Of a stretch of 42,364 nt of DNA, positions 1 through 8,193 are shown piece by piece (position 1 is the stretch's first letter; each line of letters opens with the position of its first letter). A model generated the notes under the pieces. It saw only the letters and a program-made list of their open reading frames with translations, was not told where the DNA came from and made no database searches. Location: contig JAKPMS010000177.1 of assembly GCA_029548805.1 (NCBI GenBank), positions 1 to 42,364 on the forward strand, in the 5' to 3' direction. The translations under genes and the position numbers were made by a program. The stretch is from Spirochaetota bacterium (GTDB lineage: Bacteria; Spirochaetota; Spirochaetia; Treponematales; UBA12059).

Positions 1-1313
1 GAATCGTTATTGATGACCTTGATGAGCAGTATATTATCGTTTTGTTTGGTGGAAAGAGCTTGATCTATGATATTAAGGATAGAAGATTCCTTGGAGAACA
101 CAGGGAAGTAAGGCAAATCATTAATGATACCGTTACGCTATATTCGATTCGTAATGGCAGACTGATAACCGAAGAAAAAAGCAGCTTTGATATTTGGTAT
201 GCGGAGACAAAGAATCGTTACTTCAACTTAGTCTTTAGGCCAGCACTAGCTCCTGGAGAAGTGATTCAAAACGGTAAAAAAATATGGAATACTTGGAATG
301 GGTGGCCATATGAACCTAAAGACGGTGACTGTGATATTTACTTAGATCATATCCAGCAAAATATTTGTGATAATGATATGAGGTTAAACCATTTTGTGCT
401 CAACTGGATGGCTCATATCATCCAGTATCCTGAAGAGAAGAACTTCGTAGCGTTAACAATAAAGGGTGAACAGGGAACTGGAAAAACCATGTTTTTGAAG
501 CTCTTCATGAAATTGTTCGGAGATTATGGCGTTGAAATTAATAATATTGACCAGATTGCGCACCACTTTAACTCCCTGCTTCAGGATAAGCTATTTGTGT
601 ATGGTGATGAAGCATTTTGGTCTGGTGACGTTAAAATAAGGGGACAGCTAAAAAATATGATTTCGAGCATGGATATGAACCTAACACTGAAAGGTAAGGA
701 TTCAGTTAAGTATGCGAACTATATGCGATTTGCTTTTACAACAAACAATCCTTGGGGAGGTCCAGTCGAAAAAGGGGAAAGACGATGGCTCTCGATTAAA
801 TGTGGAGATAAGCGAAGAAATGACTCGAGCTATTTTGTTGCCATGGAACGACAATTGGAGAATGGTGGATATAATGCGCTTATGAAGTATTTGCTGGAGC
901 GTGATTTAAACAATTGTAATTGGCGTTTGCTTGTAACGGATTCTATGATTGAAGACTTGGGTTTTACGATGACAAGGGATAATCCAATATTGAATTTTTT
1001 TGAAGATACCTTGGCCGGTGGTGTCACCGGGAGCATTATTCCTTTTGAAATGAAAACCGAAGGTTGCCTCATCGTTGGAACGCTAATTCAAGAGCTTTTA
1101 CGATATGTCAATGCCAATGGCATAAAATGGGATGTTAATAATAAGTCTGTCGGCATGAAGATGAAGGAGATATTTGGTGATGATCTTAAATCAATACCCA
1201 GAAAGATCAGAGGTAACACAGTCCGTGTTTACGATTTGGATGAAACTAGGATACTTGAGGCAATAAAAGGCTATGCAGCAAAGAGTCTGGGTACAGTCGT
1301 ACGAAAGAGGTAA
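1..1313 (+). CDS. Phage/plasmid-type primase-helicase (SF3 ATPase, DUF5906-like), 5' end outside window
   Basis: The reading frame is open to the left edge (first full codon at 3), so the N-terminus, possibly with a primase domain, lies outside; a TTG at 42 is not a convincing start. The visible part is a superfamily 3 helicase-like ATPase. It has a Walker A GEQGTGKT about 140 residues in, a Walker B-like strand FVYGDEAFW and a sensor strand FAFTTNN. Such proteins unwind or prime DNA during replication of phages, plasmids and integrative elements. The gene is AT-richer than the chromosomal genes to the right and stands alone at the right end of what I infer to be an integrated element ending near 1531. 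Family assignment is good; the exact kind of element cannot be read from here. Confidence 0.8.
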   Translation, partial: IVIDDLDEQYIIVLFGGKSLIYDIKDRRFLGEHREVRQIINDTVTLYSIRNGRLITEEKSSFDIWYAETKNRYFNLVFRPALAPGEVIQNGKKIWNTWNGWPYEPKDGDCDIYLDHIQQNICDNDMRLNHFVLNWMAHIIQYPEEKNFVALTIKGEQGTGKTMFLKLFMKLFGDYGVEINNIDQIAHHFNSLLQDKLFVYGDEAFWSGDVKIRGQLKNMISSMDMNLTLKGKDSVKYANYMRFAFTTNNPWGGPVEKGERRWLSIKCGDKRRNDSSYFVAMERQLENGGYNALMKYLLERDLNNCNWRLLVTDSMIEDLGFTMTRDNPILNFFEDTLAGGVTGSIIPFEMKTEGCLIVGTLIQELLRYVNANGIKWDVNNKSVGMKMKEIFGDDLKSIPRKIRGNTVRVYDLDETRILEAIKGYAAKSLGTVVRKR

Positions 1314-1405
1314 CAGGTAACCAGTAACCAATAAAAAAAAGATATATTAGAAGTTGCCTTTAGAGAGGAAGGCAGGAGGGTCGGTTAGGATATGTTACTA
1401 GTTAC
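1308..1405. repeat. GTAAC-based short tandem and inverted repeats after the primase gene
   Basis: Starting on the primase stop codon is a 7-bp periodic run (AGGTAAC, AGGTAAC, CAGTAAC at about 1308-1328). About 65 bp further, GTTACTAGTTAC (1394-1405) is the inverted partner of GTAACCAGTAAC (1317-1328), matching at 11 of 12 positions. The two arms could form a long hairpin or be protein-binding repeats near the element end. There is no U-run typical of a simple terminator. Confidence 0.45.
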
Positions 1406-1462
1406 TAGGCATTGGATGAATGGCGATAATCGATTGATGTAAAAACAATGTAGAAAAGGTTT

Positions 1463-2056
1463 TCATTTTATTAACTGAAATGACAGTAATGGAAATAGTG
1501 TCATAATAGTCATTGTGTAAAAATATGTCTTATGGACCAATATGGCGCAGGCCCGGTCCGCAACCGCTTCTGCAAAAATTTCCCGCGGATGTATTATGGT
1601 ACGGTTTATAAGCCCTACGGTTACTACCCTTACGGCTATTACATCGTGGGCCCCGTTAAGCGTGCAGCATATAAAGCGCTCCTGCTTTTTGTCGTCAAAG
1701 TGGCGTACCAGCTGCCAAGCGTCTTCCGGGCAGCTTACCCGGCGCTCCCTTACGCCGTAAAAGCGTTTCCCTAGCTCAAATGCCGCTATCAACCTGCAAG
1801 CCCTGGCCTTTCCAAGGCCCTGAATCAGCGTAAGTTCCTCGACCCCGGCTATGGATGAAGAAAAGTCCACTTTGGCCAGGATTTCCCTGGCCAGGCTTCT
1901 TACTTCTTTGCCGGCGCTTCCAGTGCCAAGTATGGCTGCTACCAGCTCATAATCGGCTACAGCCGGGGGCCCGGCTTTTTCTATCCTTTCCCTTATATCT
2001 ATGCTGTCCGAGCCTTTTTTGTATTTTTTTTCGTAGGCATTTTTGGCTTTGTCCAT
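1463..2056 (-). pseudogene. radC: radC (JAMM/DUF2466 family), C-terminal catalytic part lost
   Basis: The first 175 residues (2056 down to 1532) follow the RadC family: an N-terminal helical region (IRERIEKAGP, YELVAAILGTG), a helix-hairpin-helix-like stretch (LIQGLGKARACRLIAAFELGKR), and the start of the MPN/JAMM domain (NRTIIHPREIFAEAVADRACAILVH). Intact proteins continue with HNHPSG and a downstream Asp that bind zinc. Here the frame runs after VH into 22 unrelated residues and stops. Family length is usually about 225 aa, so roughly the last 50 residues with the metal site are missing. The break falls at about 1531 and I read it as the end of the element carrying the primase gene. RBS AAGGAGGG precedes the ATG. 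A second, more decayed copy lies at 2928-2997 plus 10239-10285. Confidence 0.85.
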
Positions 2057-2216
2057 TTTTAGCCCTCCTTTTTATAAGGAATACGCGCTTTTAGCAGATT
2101 TTGCTTGCGTAAATTTGCTGTTTTGGCAGAAATAAGTATGGGGCAACTTTAATTTTGTTTTTCTGTTACCTGCCTGTTCCGGACGGCAAGACAAGGAGCT
2201 TTAAAGCTCACCCAAC
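2057..2216. repeat. Duplicate of the rubrerythrin leader upstream of radC
   Basis: The 160 bp upstream of radC match the 150 bp between the second radC start (10285) and rubrerythrin (10435) with moderate divergence. They share GCAGATTTTGCTTGCG-like blocks, an AATTTTGTTT block and the ribosome-binding site AAGGAGCTTTA at about 2201-2211. In the rubrerythrin locus that site is followed by ATG; here the next bases are AAGCTCACCC and no rubrerythrin gene follows. The region is therefore a relic of a duplicated radC/rubrerythrin divergent intergenic region. Confidence 0.75.
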
Positions 2217-2246
2217 AGTGCAAAAACACTACGTTTCAAGAGTATA

Positions 2247-2525
2247 TTATTTAAACAAGTCGCTGTGTGATCCGGTCCGAGTCAGGGTTAGAACTAAAAC
2301 TTCCTGATCAATTCGGTAAACTAATAACCAGTCGTTTTGTATATGACATTCTCTGTGTCCTATCCAGTTTCCTGATAAGGCATGGTCGCAAGATGTTTTT
2401 GGGAGCGTTTCACCTTTAGCAAGCAGGCGAATGATATCATCAAGCAAATTAATATTTAGTTGGCGCTTCATAGCCCGCTTGTAGTCCTTTTTAAATTGGG
2501 ATGTCCAAATAACATCCAAGCTCAC
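2247..2525 (-). CDS. yafQ: YafQ-type toxin (RelE superfamily mRNA interferase)
   Basis: This 92-aa protein is a type II toxin expected to cut mRNA at the ribosome. It matches YafQ closely through its catalytic half: a CDH motif, HRECHI, NDWLLVYRI and the terminal GSHSDLF supply the His, His, Asp-Trp and His positions known to matter in E. coli YafQ, so the toxin looks intact. The start is GTG at 2525, overlapping the antitoxin stop by 4 bp (GTGA), which implies translational coupling. The pair lies between two radC relics, consistent with arrival on mobile DNA. Its AT-rich composition differs from the cassette to its right. Confidence 0.9.
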   Translation of the reverse strand: MSLDVIWTSQFKKDYKRAMKRQLNINLLDDIIRLLAKGETLPKTSCDHALSGNWIGHRECHIQNDWLLVYRIDQEVLVLTLTRTGSHSDLFK

Positions 2526-2794
2526 TTTTTAAGCTCCTTTAACGCCTCTTCTACATCGTTATAGCGCTTTGTATTGGGATCTATAGCAATTGCTTCAGCT
2601 TCCGACAACGCTGCAATAGTCTCCGCTTTAGGCTGGTTTATAGAAATATCAAATGGAATCCGACCTTCACGGAGTGATTGCCGAACAAAGATATTAAATG
2701 CTGTAGAAATGTTCATTCCCAACTCATTAAAGAATATATCAGCCTGCTCTTTTAGCTTCGCATCCATACGGATACTGATGTTGGTACTAGCCAT
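2522..2794 (-). CDS. dinJ: DinJ/RelB-type antitoxin
   Basis: A 90-aa protein. Residues 1-50 form the ribbon-helix-helix DNA-binding fold typical of DinJ (TNISIRMDAKLKEQAD, then LGMNISTAFNIFVRQSLREG). The acidic, lysine-rich C-terminus (NDVEEALKELKK) is the kind of tail that wraps the toxin. I chose the ATG at 2794 rather than the longer frame because AAAGGTGG lies 6-9 nt before it and the family begins exactly here. It should neutralise YafQ and repress its own promoter. The stop overlaps the toxin start. Confidence 0.9.
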   Translation of the reverse strand: MASTNISIRMDAKLKEQADIFFNELGMNISTAFNIFVRQSLREGRIPFDISINQPKAETIAALSEAEAIAIDPNTKRYNDVEEALKELKK

Positions 2795-2824
2795 ATACTC
2801 ACCACCTTTCGTGCAGATGAATAT

Positions 2825-2853
2825 AATATACGTAAAATGTACGAAAATATCAA
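2825..2853 (-). promoter_or_regulatory. Sigma70-like promoter of dinJ-yafQ with candidate operator
   Basis: Reading leftwards, TTGATA (2853-2848) and TATATT (2830-2825) are separated by 17 nt. The spacer contains the small dyad CGTA-N5-TACG, and the flanks carry repeated ATTATATT blocks. Autorepression by a DinJ-type complex at such dyads is usual for the family; that this dyad is the operator is inference. Confidence 0.6.
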
Positions 2854-2927
2854 TATAATGCACAAATACTATATTAATATTGCAACTAAAAAGAATCATT
2901 GAAGCTGACTTTTTTTAGCCTAACTGC

Positions 2928-2997
2928 GCTCATAATTGGTCACAGCCGGGGGCCCGGCTTTTTCTATCCTTTCTCTTATATTTATGCTGTCTAAGCT
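2928..2997 (-). pseudogene. radC second copy, internal fragment
   Basis: Read leftwards this 70-bp piece encodes SLDSINIRERIEKAGPPAVT, then NYERS and a stop. It aligns with residues around 16-38 of the radC copy at 1463-2056 at about 85-90% DNA identity. Homology stops abruptly at 2928 (toward the toxin-antitoxin module) and at 2997 (the TAAGCT hexamer at the cassette edge). Its missing 5' part lies at 10239-10285, on the other side of the cassette. Confidence 0.8.
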
Positions 2998-3083
2998 GCA
3001 TAAAATACTTTAAACTGTTAAAAAGGTGTAGTGTAACATACTATGATAACAAATCATTGAAATTGTTGTATACTTATCCCGGA

Positions 3084-3875
3084 ATGAAAGAAGAACACAC
3101 AGTCATTCAATCGGTGGACAGGGCGCTGCTGCTGCTCGAGTATATCGTAGCACACCCAGAAAAAAAGCTGACACTCACCGAGCTCGCCAAGGTCATGGAT
3201 CTGGACAAAAGTTCGGTGTTCAGGATACTCGCTACCCTGGCGCGGCATGGATTGGTTAGGCAAGAAGAGGGAAAGAAGCTGTACAAACCGGGTTTCGGAA
3301 TTTTTGGACTGGCTTCTTCGCTTTATGAGCAATTAAAACTCCCTATTGTTGTCTCGCCGTATCTGCGGGAGATCGCAAGGAAGACCCAGGAAAATGCCCA
3401 CCTGGCTGTCAGGTCGGGCACCCGGGCAGTGTTCATTGACCGGGAGCAGGGGACCAACCGTATTCTAACCAACACGAATATCGGCGACACGGAAGAGCTT
3501 TACTGTACGGCAGTGGGCAAGTGCCTTATCAGCGATTATTCGCGGGACGAACTGGAGATTCTTTTCGCCGGTCAGTCGTTTACGCGCTTTACCGAAAGAA
3601 CGATCACCAACCTGGATTCTCTGGATAGGGAATTGGGCGAGGTAAAAGCCAAGGGTTACGGGTTTGACAACGAGGAATACGAGCCGAATGTGGTCTGCCT
3701 GGCCTGTCCTATCATCAATTACCAAGGCAAGATCATTGCGGCTATAGGCATTTCTAGTACCAAAGAAAGCGGGCTGCGCGACCTTGATAGGAATATCGGC
3801 ATCATACGCAAAGCTGCGGAAGCGATAAACAAACTGCTCTCAGGAACCGAAGTTACAGACAAAACAGTTTCTTGA
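3084..3875 (+). CDS. IclR-family transcriptional regulator
   Basis: A 263-aa regulator. Residues about 6-75 are the winged helix-turn-helix (SVDRALLLLEYIVAHPEKKLTL, then LAKVMDLDKSSVFRILATLARHGLV), and 80-255 are the IclR effector domain (HLAVRSGTRAVFIDREQG, YCTAVGKCLIS, GYGFDNEEYEPNVVCLACPI). I chose ATG 3084 because family alignment begins at about this point; TTG codons at 3057 and 3063 are alternatives and no strong ribosome-binding site decides it. It converges on the oxidoreductase gene with a 23-bp overlap of the two 3' ends. It is the only regulator in the cassette and probably controls the four-gene leftward set in response to a sugar- or cyclitol-derived metabolite (inference). Confidence 0.88.
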   Translation: MKEEHTVIQSVDRALLLLEYIVAHPEKKLTLTELAKVMDLDKSSVFRILATLARHGLVRQEEGKKLYKPGFGIFGLASSLYEQLKLPIVVSPYLREIARKTQENAHLAVRSGTRAVFIDREQGTNRILTNTNIGDTEELYCTAVGKCLISDYSRDELEILFAGQSFTRFTERTITNLDSLDRELGEVKAKGYGFDNEEYEPNVVCLACPIINYQGKIIAAIGISSTKESGLRDLDRNIGIIRKAAEAINKLLSGTEVTDKTVS

Positions 3876-5388
3876 GCTTTAGGGCAGTTTGCACCGGTCC
3901 CGTCAGCTTGAGCTTGCCGTGGAGATAGGCTGATTCGATCGCATGCTTGCCCAAGAGTATGCCCGCCCAGACAGCGGCCTGAGTCTTGATTACGATGCTG
4001 GGATTAGGCGGAAGCTTATCCTCATCCACATAAGCCCCACCACCGCGAATAATGATGGACATACGCTTAGTTCCGCCTAAAAATGCCGCTCCGCTAAGTT
4101 CCAAGCCGACCTCGATGTCCTCCCGCATAGGCCTCGTAGCGTTAATCCTGGAAGGCAGGTCCCGAGTGAGCCTAACAGCCAGGCTGGAAGTTTCTTCGGC
4201 TGCCTTGGTGGATGCTAGCTCGGAGCTCCTGTCAATAGCTTCGGCGCCAGCAGTCTCTAAAAGCATTTTTTTTGCGGCCTGGGCTTTCCGCAATTCGCCC
4301 TGCTTTTTAAGATATACCGACAGAGGCGAGAGCATGGATCCATCCGAAGCCATCCAAACTTCTCTGCCCTTCTGAGCCGAAGCAGCGATAGCCAGGTTGA
4401 TCGAGAGAATTTCCATGGCTTGGGGAAAGCTAAGACATGGCTTTTCCTCTCCCCGAATAGCCCTGATAAAATTCCATGCCGAGCCTATAAAGCCCAGTTT
4501 CCAATCCGAAGGAATGTTGAAGTGGCGCCATCCGTCTCCGGAATATAGGCTCACCGAGGGACCACTCAACATAGTACCTGTGCAGCGGTTGATCTTTATC
4601 AGACCGCCTGAACCGAATACCTCGATCCACTCGTCGTTGGCGTAATAATTGGAGGGTATTTCCATATCCTGGCTGTACACATACTCGCAAACGCCAAAGG
4701 CTTCCCGGTCCCTGTATTTCCACATGATGGTGGCGGGGGAATCTATCACTGAGTCGCTTGTACCAATCCAGGCCGATACTTTTTGTATAGGTCCTAAAAG
4801 GAAGCGGGCCGTGGACCATAGGTGATGGCCATGGTCGAAGGTCTGCATTCCCCGGCCTTCGGCAAACTCCTTGAGCCTCCAAGCCCAGGCAGAAGGGGGA
4901 ACCTGCCATCCGCCCTTTCCGCCTGCTATCAGCTTGATAGAGATGGATGAGGGGCTGCCTATGAAGCCTTCATTGATAACCTGAGCGGCAAACCGGATGG
5001 GAGGATAGAAGATGTAGTTTTCGGTCACCTTGCAGACGGTTGTGGCCGAGGCGGCGGCGTTCACAAGTCTATGGGCACCCGCCCGGTCAATGGTCATGGG
5101 TTTCTGTAAGGCGAGGTGCTTTCCGGCGGCTATAGCGTCCAGGCTTATTTCCACGTGGGAAGTATGAGGTGTGAGAACTTCCACCGCATCCACAGCGGGG
5201 TCCTCCAACAGCCTCCGATAATCTGTGTAGTGTGCTTTGGCCCCCCATTCGCTGTGGCGGCGCAGGGCTGTTCTTTCATCGGCATCGCAGACTGCTGCTA
5301 TGTGGACTCCCGGAATTCTCCGATAGCCCTCGTAGGCCATGTCGGCGATCCTTCCGCACCCGATAATGCCGATTCCTATCCTGTCCAT
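3853..5388 (-). CDS. Gfo/Idh/MocA oxidoreductase with C-terminal SCP2-like domain
   Basis: Residues 1-125 are an NAD(P)-binding Rossmann fold (GIIGCGRIA at 7-15). The family lysine appears in ALQKPMT (K96), where EKP is usual. The catalytic half follows to about 360 (DHGHHLWSTARFLLG, WIEVFGSGG). Standard members end near 350-380 aa; this one is 511 aa. The last 100 residues (about 410-511) look like an SCP2 sterol-carrier fold: a strand-rich start (VGLELSGAAFLGG, MSIIIRGGGAYV), then PSIVIKTQAAVWAGILLGKH and AYLHGKLKLTGPVQTALKLK, the family's closing pattern. ATG 5388 has AAAGGAG six nt upstream. It probably oxidises or reduces a cyclitol, inosose or sugar hydroxyl; the substrate is unknown. 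Confidence 0.82.
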   Translation of the reverse strand: MDRIGIGIIGCGRIADMAYEGYRRIPGVHIAAVCDADERTALRRHSEWGAKAHYTDYRRLLEDPAVDAVEVLTPHTSHVEISLDAIAAGKHLALQKPMTIDRAGAHRLVNAAASATTVCKVTENYIFYPPIRFAAQVINEGFIGSPSSISIKLIAGGKGGWQVPPSAWAWRLKEFAEGRGMQTFDHGHHLWSTARFLLGPIQKVSAWIGTSDSVIDSPATIMWKYRDREAFGVCEYVYSQDMEIPSNYYANDEWIEVFGSGGLIKINRCTGTMLSGPSVSLYSGDGWRHFNIPSDWKLGFIGSAWNFIRAIRGEEKPCLSFPQAMEILSINLAIAASAQKGREVWMASDGSMLSPLSVYLKKQGELRKAQAAKKMLLETAGAEAIDRSSELASTKAAEETSSLAVRLTRDLPSRINATRPMREDIEVGLELSGAAFLGGTKRMSIIIRGGGAYVDEDKLPPNPSIVIKTQAAVWAGILLGKHAIESAYLHGKLKLTGPVQTALKLKKLFCL

Positions 5389-5438
5389 TTGCCACTCCTT
5401 TTTCACGCTTTTCTACCGCGCGAGCTTCTACCGCGTTT

Positions 5439-7454
5439 CTATCGTCTGAATTCGCTCTGAACCCTTTGGGCTATTGCTGCTGGAGACAGTTTAAAGTGTT
5501 CCAGGAGCTGATCATAGGTTGCAGAATGGATAAATTGACGTTCTCCCTTGGAATCCAGGGTATTGAGTGCTATTATGTGTCCGACTTCCTCTTTACCATA
5601 TAACGTTTCCTTGGTCTTTTTAAATAAAAACCCGTTATTCTGCTCCGCCAGGATGACAAGCTTTCCGCTCCGAGCCATAGCAGCCATCATTTTGGGATCG
5701 AAAGAGGGCATGTCGATCACCCCCGCTGCAATGCCCTCTTTTTCAAGAAGGGTGGCAGCAGTCAGAGCCTCGTACACTCCCCGGCCGGCCGATATGATCA
5801 CCGCCTGGTCTTCATCTCCTCCTCGCAAGCTGTAGCCATTTCCGTAGTCGAAAACGAAATCTGAGCCGTAGAGCACTGTCGAGGCAGTGCGCATGATCCT
5901 GGCGTAAATCAGGCCCCTGTTGCCTTCCATGACCCACTTTATAAAACCGATAAGCTGGTTGGGGCAGGAAATATCGACAATTTTAAGATGGGCCAATTCG
6001 CTAAACAAAAGCGCGTCATCATTGCCCATGTGGGTGGAGCCGTTGGTTTTGGTTTCAAAGTTTGGGGCGGTGGCCAGGAAGGTCAGGTCCAGATTGTGGC
6101 CCTTTGAAAGCCAGCCTGACGACTCTATCACCTCCTGGCGTTCCTGGTAGCCGATGGCTATACGACGCATCACTCTCCAATCAAAAAAGGGACAGAAGGT
6201 GCTCACCCAGGTGTTGTTGCCCAGCACGGCCAGCGCTTCGCCTATGTTGATCATGTTAGATTCTGCCACCCCGACATTGAAAGCCTTTGTTGAATCGGCC
6301 CAAGCCAGGCCGCCTTCCAGGCCGCTGGTAGATGCAAGATCGGCGTCCACTGTTGCAACTTTCCCGGAGCGGCCATACTCCTTCATGCATTCGCTGACAA
6401 CCCAGTTGGCCGCATAAGAGCGGGATGGATCGAGAACCGGGAGCCGCTTTGGATCATAGGGAATGCGCTTGTCCCTAGCTTGGGCTTTCCTTACCCGCGC
6501 GCTGGCCCTCTCGACGCCGATGCCCAAGGATCTGCCTTTAGCTTCCAATTCGGCGGCATCTTTGGGAGATAGGGAAGCAAGAACCTCCTGGTATCGCTCG
6601 ATGCGCAGCTGTTTTCGCTGCTCCTGGAACTTTATCTCCTGGGCCGCGATCTCTAAGAGAATATCTACTTTGTGGCTTGCGCAAAAACTGGAAAAACCTC
6701 CAGAACCCTTTCTGGTGCGGCATAGAATTGCGCTGGGCTTTCCGTTGCGGGGGCTCTGCTTGAAATCGCCTAAGGCTTGGAGAATGGCCGGATAATCCGT
6801 GCTGTCCACAGTGGCCACTTTCCAGCCAAAGGATTCAAACCAGCCTTCGATGTTGTTCATAGGGAAGGCTGTGGCCTGAGGATTGTCCAGTTGGCCTCCG
6901 TTGATGTCCACCATGAGGCAGAGGTTGTCAACTTTCTTTGCCCCCGCAAACATCACAGCCTCCCAGATCATGCCCGCCTGAATCTCTCCGTCACCGGTAA
7001 GGCAGAATACGTCGAAGCGCGGGTCCTCCTTGCCAGCCATGGCAAAGCCCTGGGCTACTCCCAATCCGTGCCCTTCCGGTCCCGTGGCAATGTGGATACC
7101 AGCCAGAAGCGGCCCCGGATGGCCGTTTAGTATGCTTTCGTAGGAGCGGGAATTCTTGAGCAGGGCCTTGTCAAAATAGCCTAAGTCGGCATAGACCGAA
7201 GCCAGGGCAGCCACAGCATGGCCTTTGCTGAGCACGAACATGTCCTGTCCCAGCCTGGTTGGCTCCTCCACCGAATACCGCATGTATCCTCCGTAGTAGA
7301 GGGCTACCAGGGGCACTACCGCCGAAAAAGCCCCGCCTATGTGGATTCCCCTATCCACTGCGTCTCTGCCCTGTTCAAGACACAGTATTCGTATCTCCGA
7401 GTCTTTGATCCTCAAAAGAGAGGCTAACCCTTCATTCGTGTTGCTAAATTCCAT
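5439..7454 (-). CDS. Transketolase-like ThDP enzyme, full length (single chain)
   Basis: A 671-aa protein. The N-terminal ThDP half has LSKGHAVAALASVYADLGYF (H79) and the cofactor motif GDGEIQAG (GDG at 154-156), followed by a metal-binding DIN. The Pyr half contains GVAESNMINIGEALA with the activating Glu, and a C-terminal transketolase fold follows (DQAVIISAGRGVYEAL). Many catabolic clusters carry transketolase as two genes; here it is one chain. The start at 7454 is supported by GGGGAGGG before it and by sitting 1 nt after the upstream stop codon. It likely transfers a two-carbon ketol unit from an unusual ketose to an aldehyde acceptor. It lacks close resemblance to housekeeping transketolases in length and linker, so I infer a dedicated catabolic role. 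Confidence 0.85.
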   Translation of the reverse strand: MEFSNTNEGLASLLRIKDSEIRILCLEQGRDAVDRGIHIGGAFSAVVPLVALYYGGYMRYSVEEPTRLGQDMFVLSKGHAVAALASVYADLGYFDKALLKNSRSYESILNGHPGPLLAGIHIATGPEGHGLGVAQGFAMAGKEDPRFDVFCLTGDGEIQAGMIWEAVMFAGAKKVDNLCLMVDINGGQLDNPQATAFPMNNIEGWFESFGWKVATVDSTDYPAILQALGDFKQSPRNGKPSAILCRTRKGSGGFSSFCASHKVDILLEIAAQEIKFQEQRKQLRIERYQEVLASLSPKDAAELEAKGRSLGIGVERASARVRKAQARDKRIPYDPKRLPVLDPSRSYAANWVVSECMKEYGRSGKVATVDADLASTSGLEGGLAWADSTKAFNVGVAESNMINIGEALAVLGNNTWVSTFCPFFDWRVMRRIAIGYQERQEVIESSGWLSKGHNLDLTFLATAPNFETKTNGSTHMGNDDALLFSELAHLKIVDISCPNQLIGFIKWVMEGNRGLIYARIMRTASTVLYGSDFVFDYGNGYSLRGGDEDQAVIISAGRGVYEALTAATLLEKEGIAAGVIDMPSFDPKMMAAMARSGKLVILAEQNNGFLFKKTKETLYGKEEVGHIIALNTLDSKGERQFIHSATYDQLLEHFKLSPAAIAQRVQSEFRR

Positions 7455-7455
7455 T

Positions 7456-8091
7456 TCAAGCCCTCCCCAAGCGCGCTCGTGCGGCATGCTTAATCTCATC
7501 CTTTCCAGAAGATTCCAGATCCACCAGCCCCTGCGCAGCAAGATACTTGAGGGATGGGAGAACGATGCTATCTGGAAGGGTTAAGATGATCTGGGAAAAA
7601 TCCTTGTGGGTCGCGGCAGATATTGCTTTGAGTGCCTCCCGGGATTCTTTCTGAGGCTCCCTTCGCTCTGCGGGGTATCCCGAGCCCCATTCGCCGGTAA
7701 AAAGCTTATCTAAGATAAACTGGATATTGAGCTCCCCAGCCCAGCCGTAGCCTTGGTTGAGGGCGAGGGAGACACAGTTGCCGCTGTTGATCCGGGCAAA
7801 TAGCAGCGCATCCAGTGGCGAGAGAAGATGACCGCAGAACATGCCGGGATATTGCATGACGGAATTTAGATAGCCCTGTCCGGTACCGCAGCCTCCTACC
7901 ACTAGGTCGACGATATCGAGATGAATCAGAAGCGCGGACATGAAGCCAGTGTGGGTGTAGAGCAGTTGAGGCTCTTGGCTCTTGCTCTTCATGCCTGCAT
8001 TGATAATTGAAAGACCGCGGCCTTCCAGCCCCGCCATTATGGCAGGGTTTTTGTCCGCAGAACTGACTTCGTTTATTACCGCTACTCGCAT
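7456..8091 (-). CDS. RpiB/LacA/LacB-family sugar(-phosphate) isomerase
   Basis: A 211-aa protein. Its core matches the RpiB/LacAB fold: DLVVGGCGTGQGYLNSVMQ near residue 61, the family's phosphate/anomer loop, then ARINSGNCVSLALNQGYGW. It is longer than ribose-5-phosphate isomerase B (about 150 aa), with a helical C-terminal extension seen in catabolic relatives. It would interconvert an aldose and a ketose, presumably making or using the substrate of the transketolase encoded immediately downstream (1-nt gap). ATG 8091 has AAGGGGG upstream. Substrate unknown. Confidence 0.83.
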   Translation of the reverse strand: MRVAVINEVSSADKNPAIMAGLEGRGLSIINAGMKSKSQEPQLLYTHTGFMSALLIHLDIVDLVVGGCGTGQGYLNSVMQYPGMFCGHLLSPLDALLFARINSGNCVSLALNQGYGWAGELNIQFILDKLFTGEWGSGYPAERREPQKESREALKAISAATHKDFSQIILTLPDSIVLPSLKYLAAQGLVDLESSGKDEIKHAARARLGRA

Positions 8092-8172
8092 TATTGCCCC
8101 CTTGCTTATTCTGTTTGCAAAGCATTGTCTGCTAATACTGCTTATGATGCACGCCTATCCTATTGTCTGGAA

Positions 8173-8186
8173 CTGCGGCCCCGCAG
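8173..8186. repeat. Small GC-rich dyad between IolD-like and isomerase genes
   Basis: CTGCGG-CC-CCGCAG lies within the 102-nt gap just after the IolD-like stop codon. It could form a hairpin limiting or stabilising downstream mRNA. There is no T-run, so it is not a standard terminator. Confidence 0.3.
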
Positions 8187-8193
8187 CGCTCTC

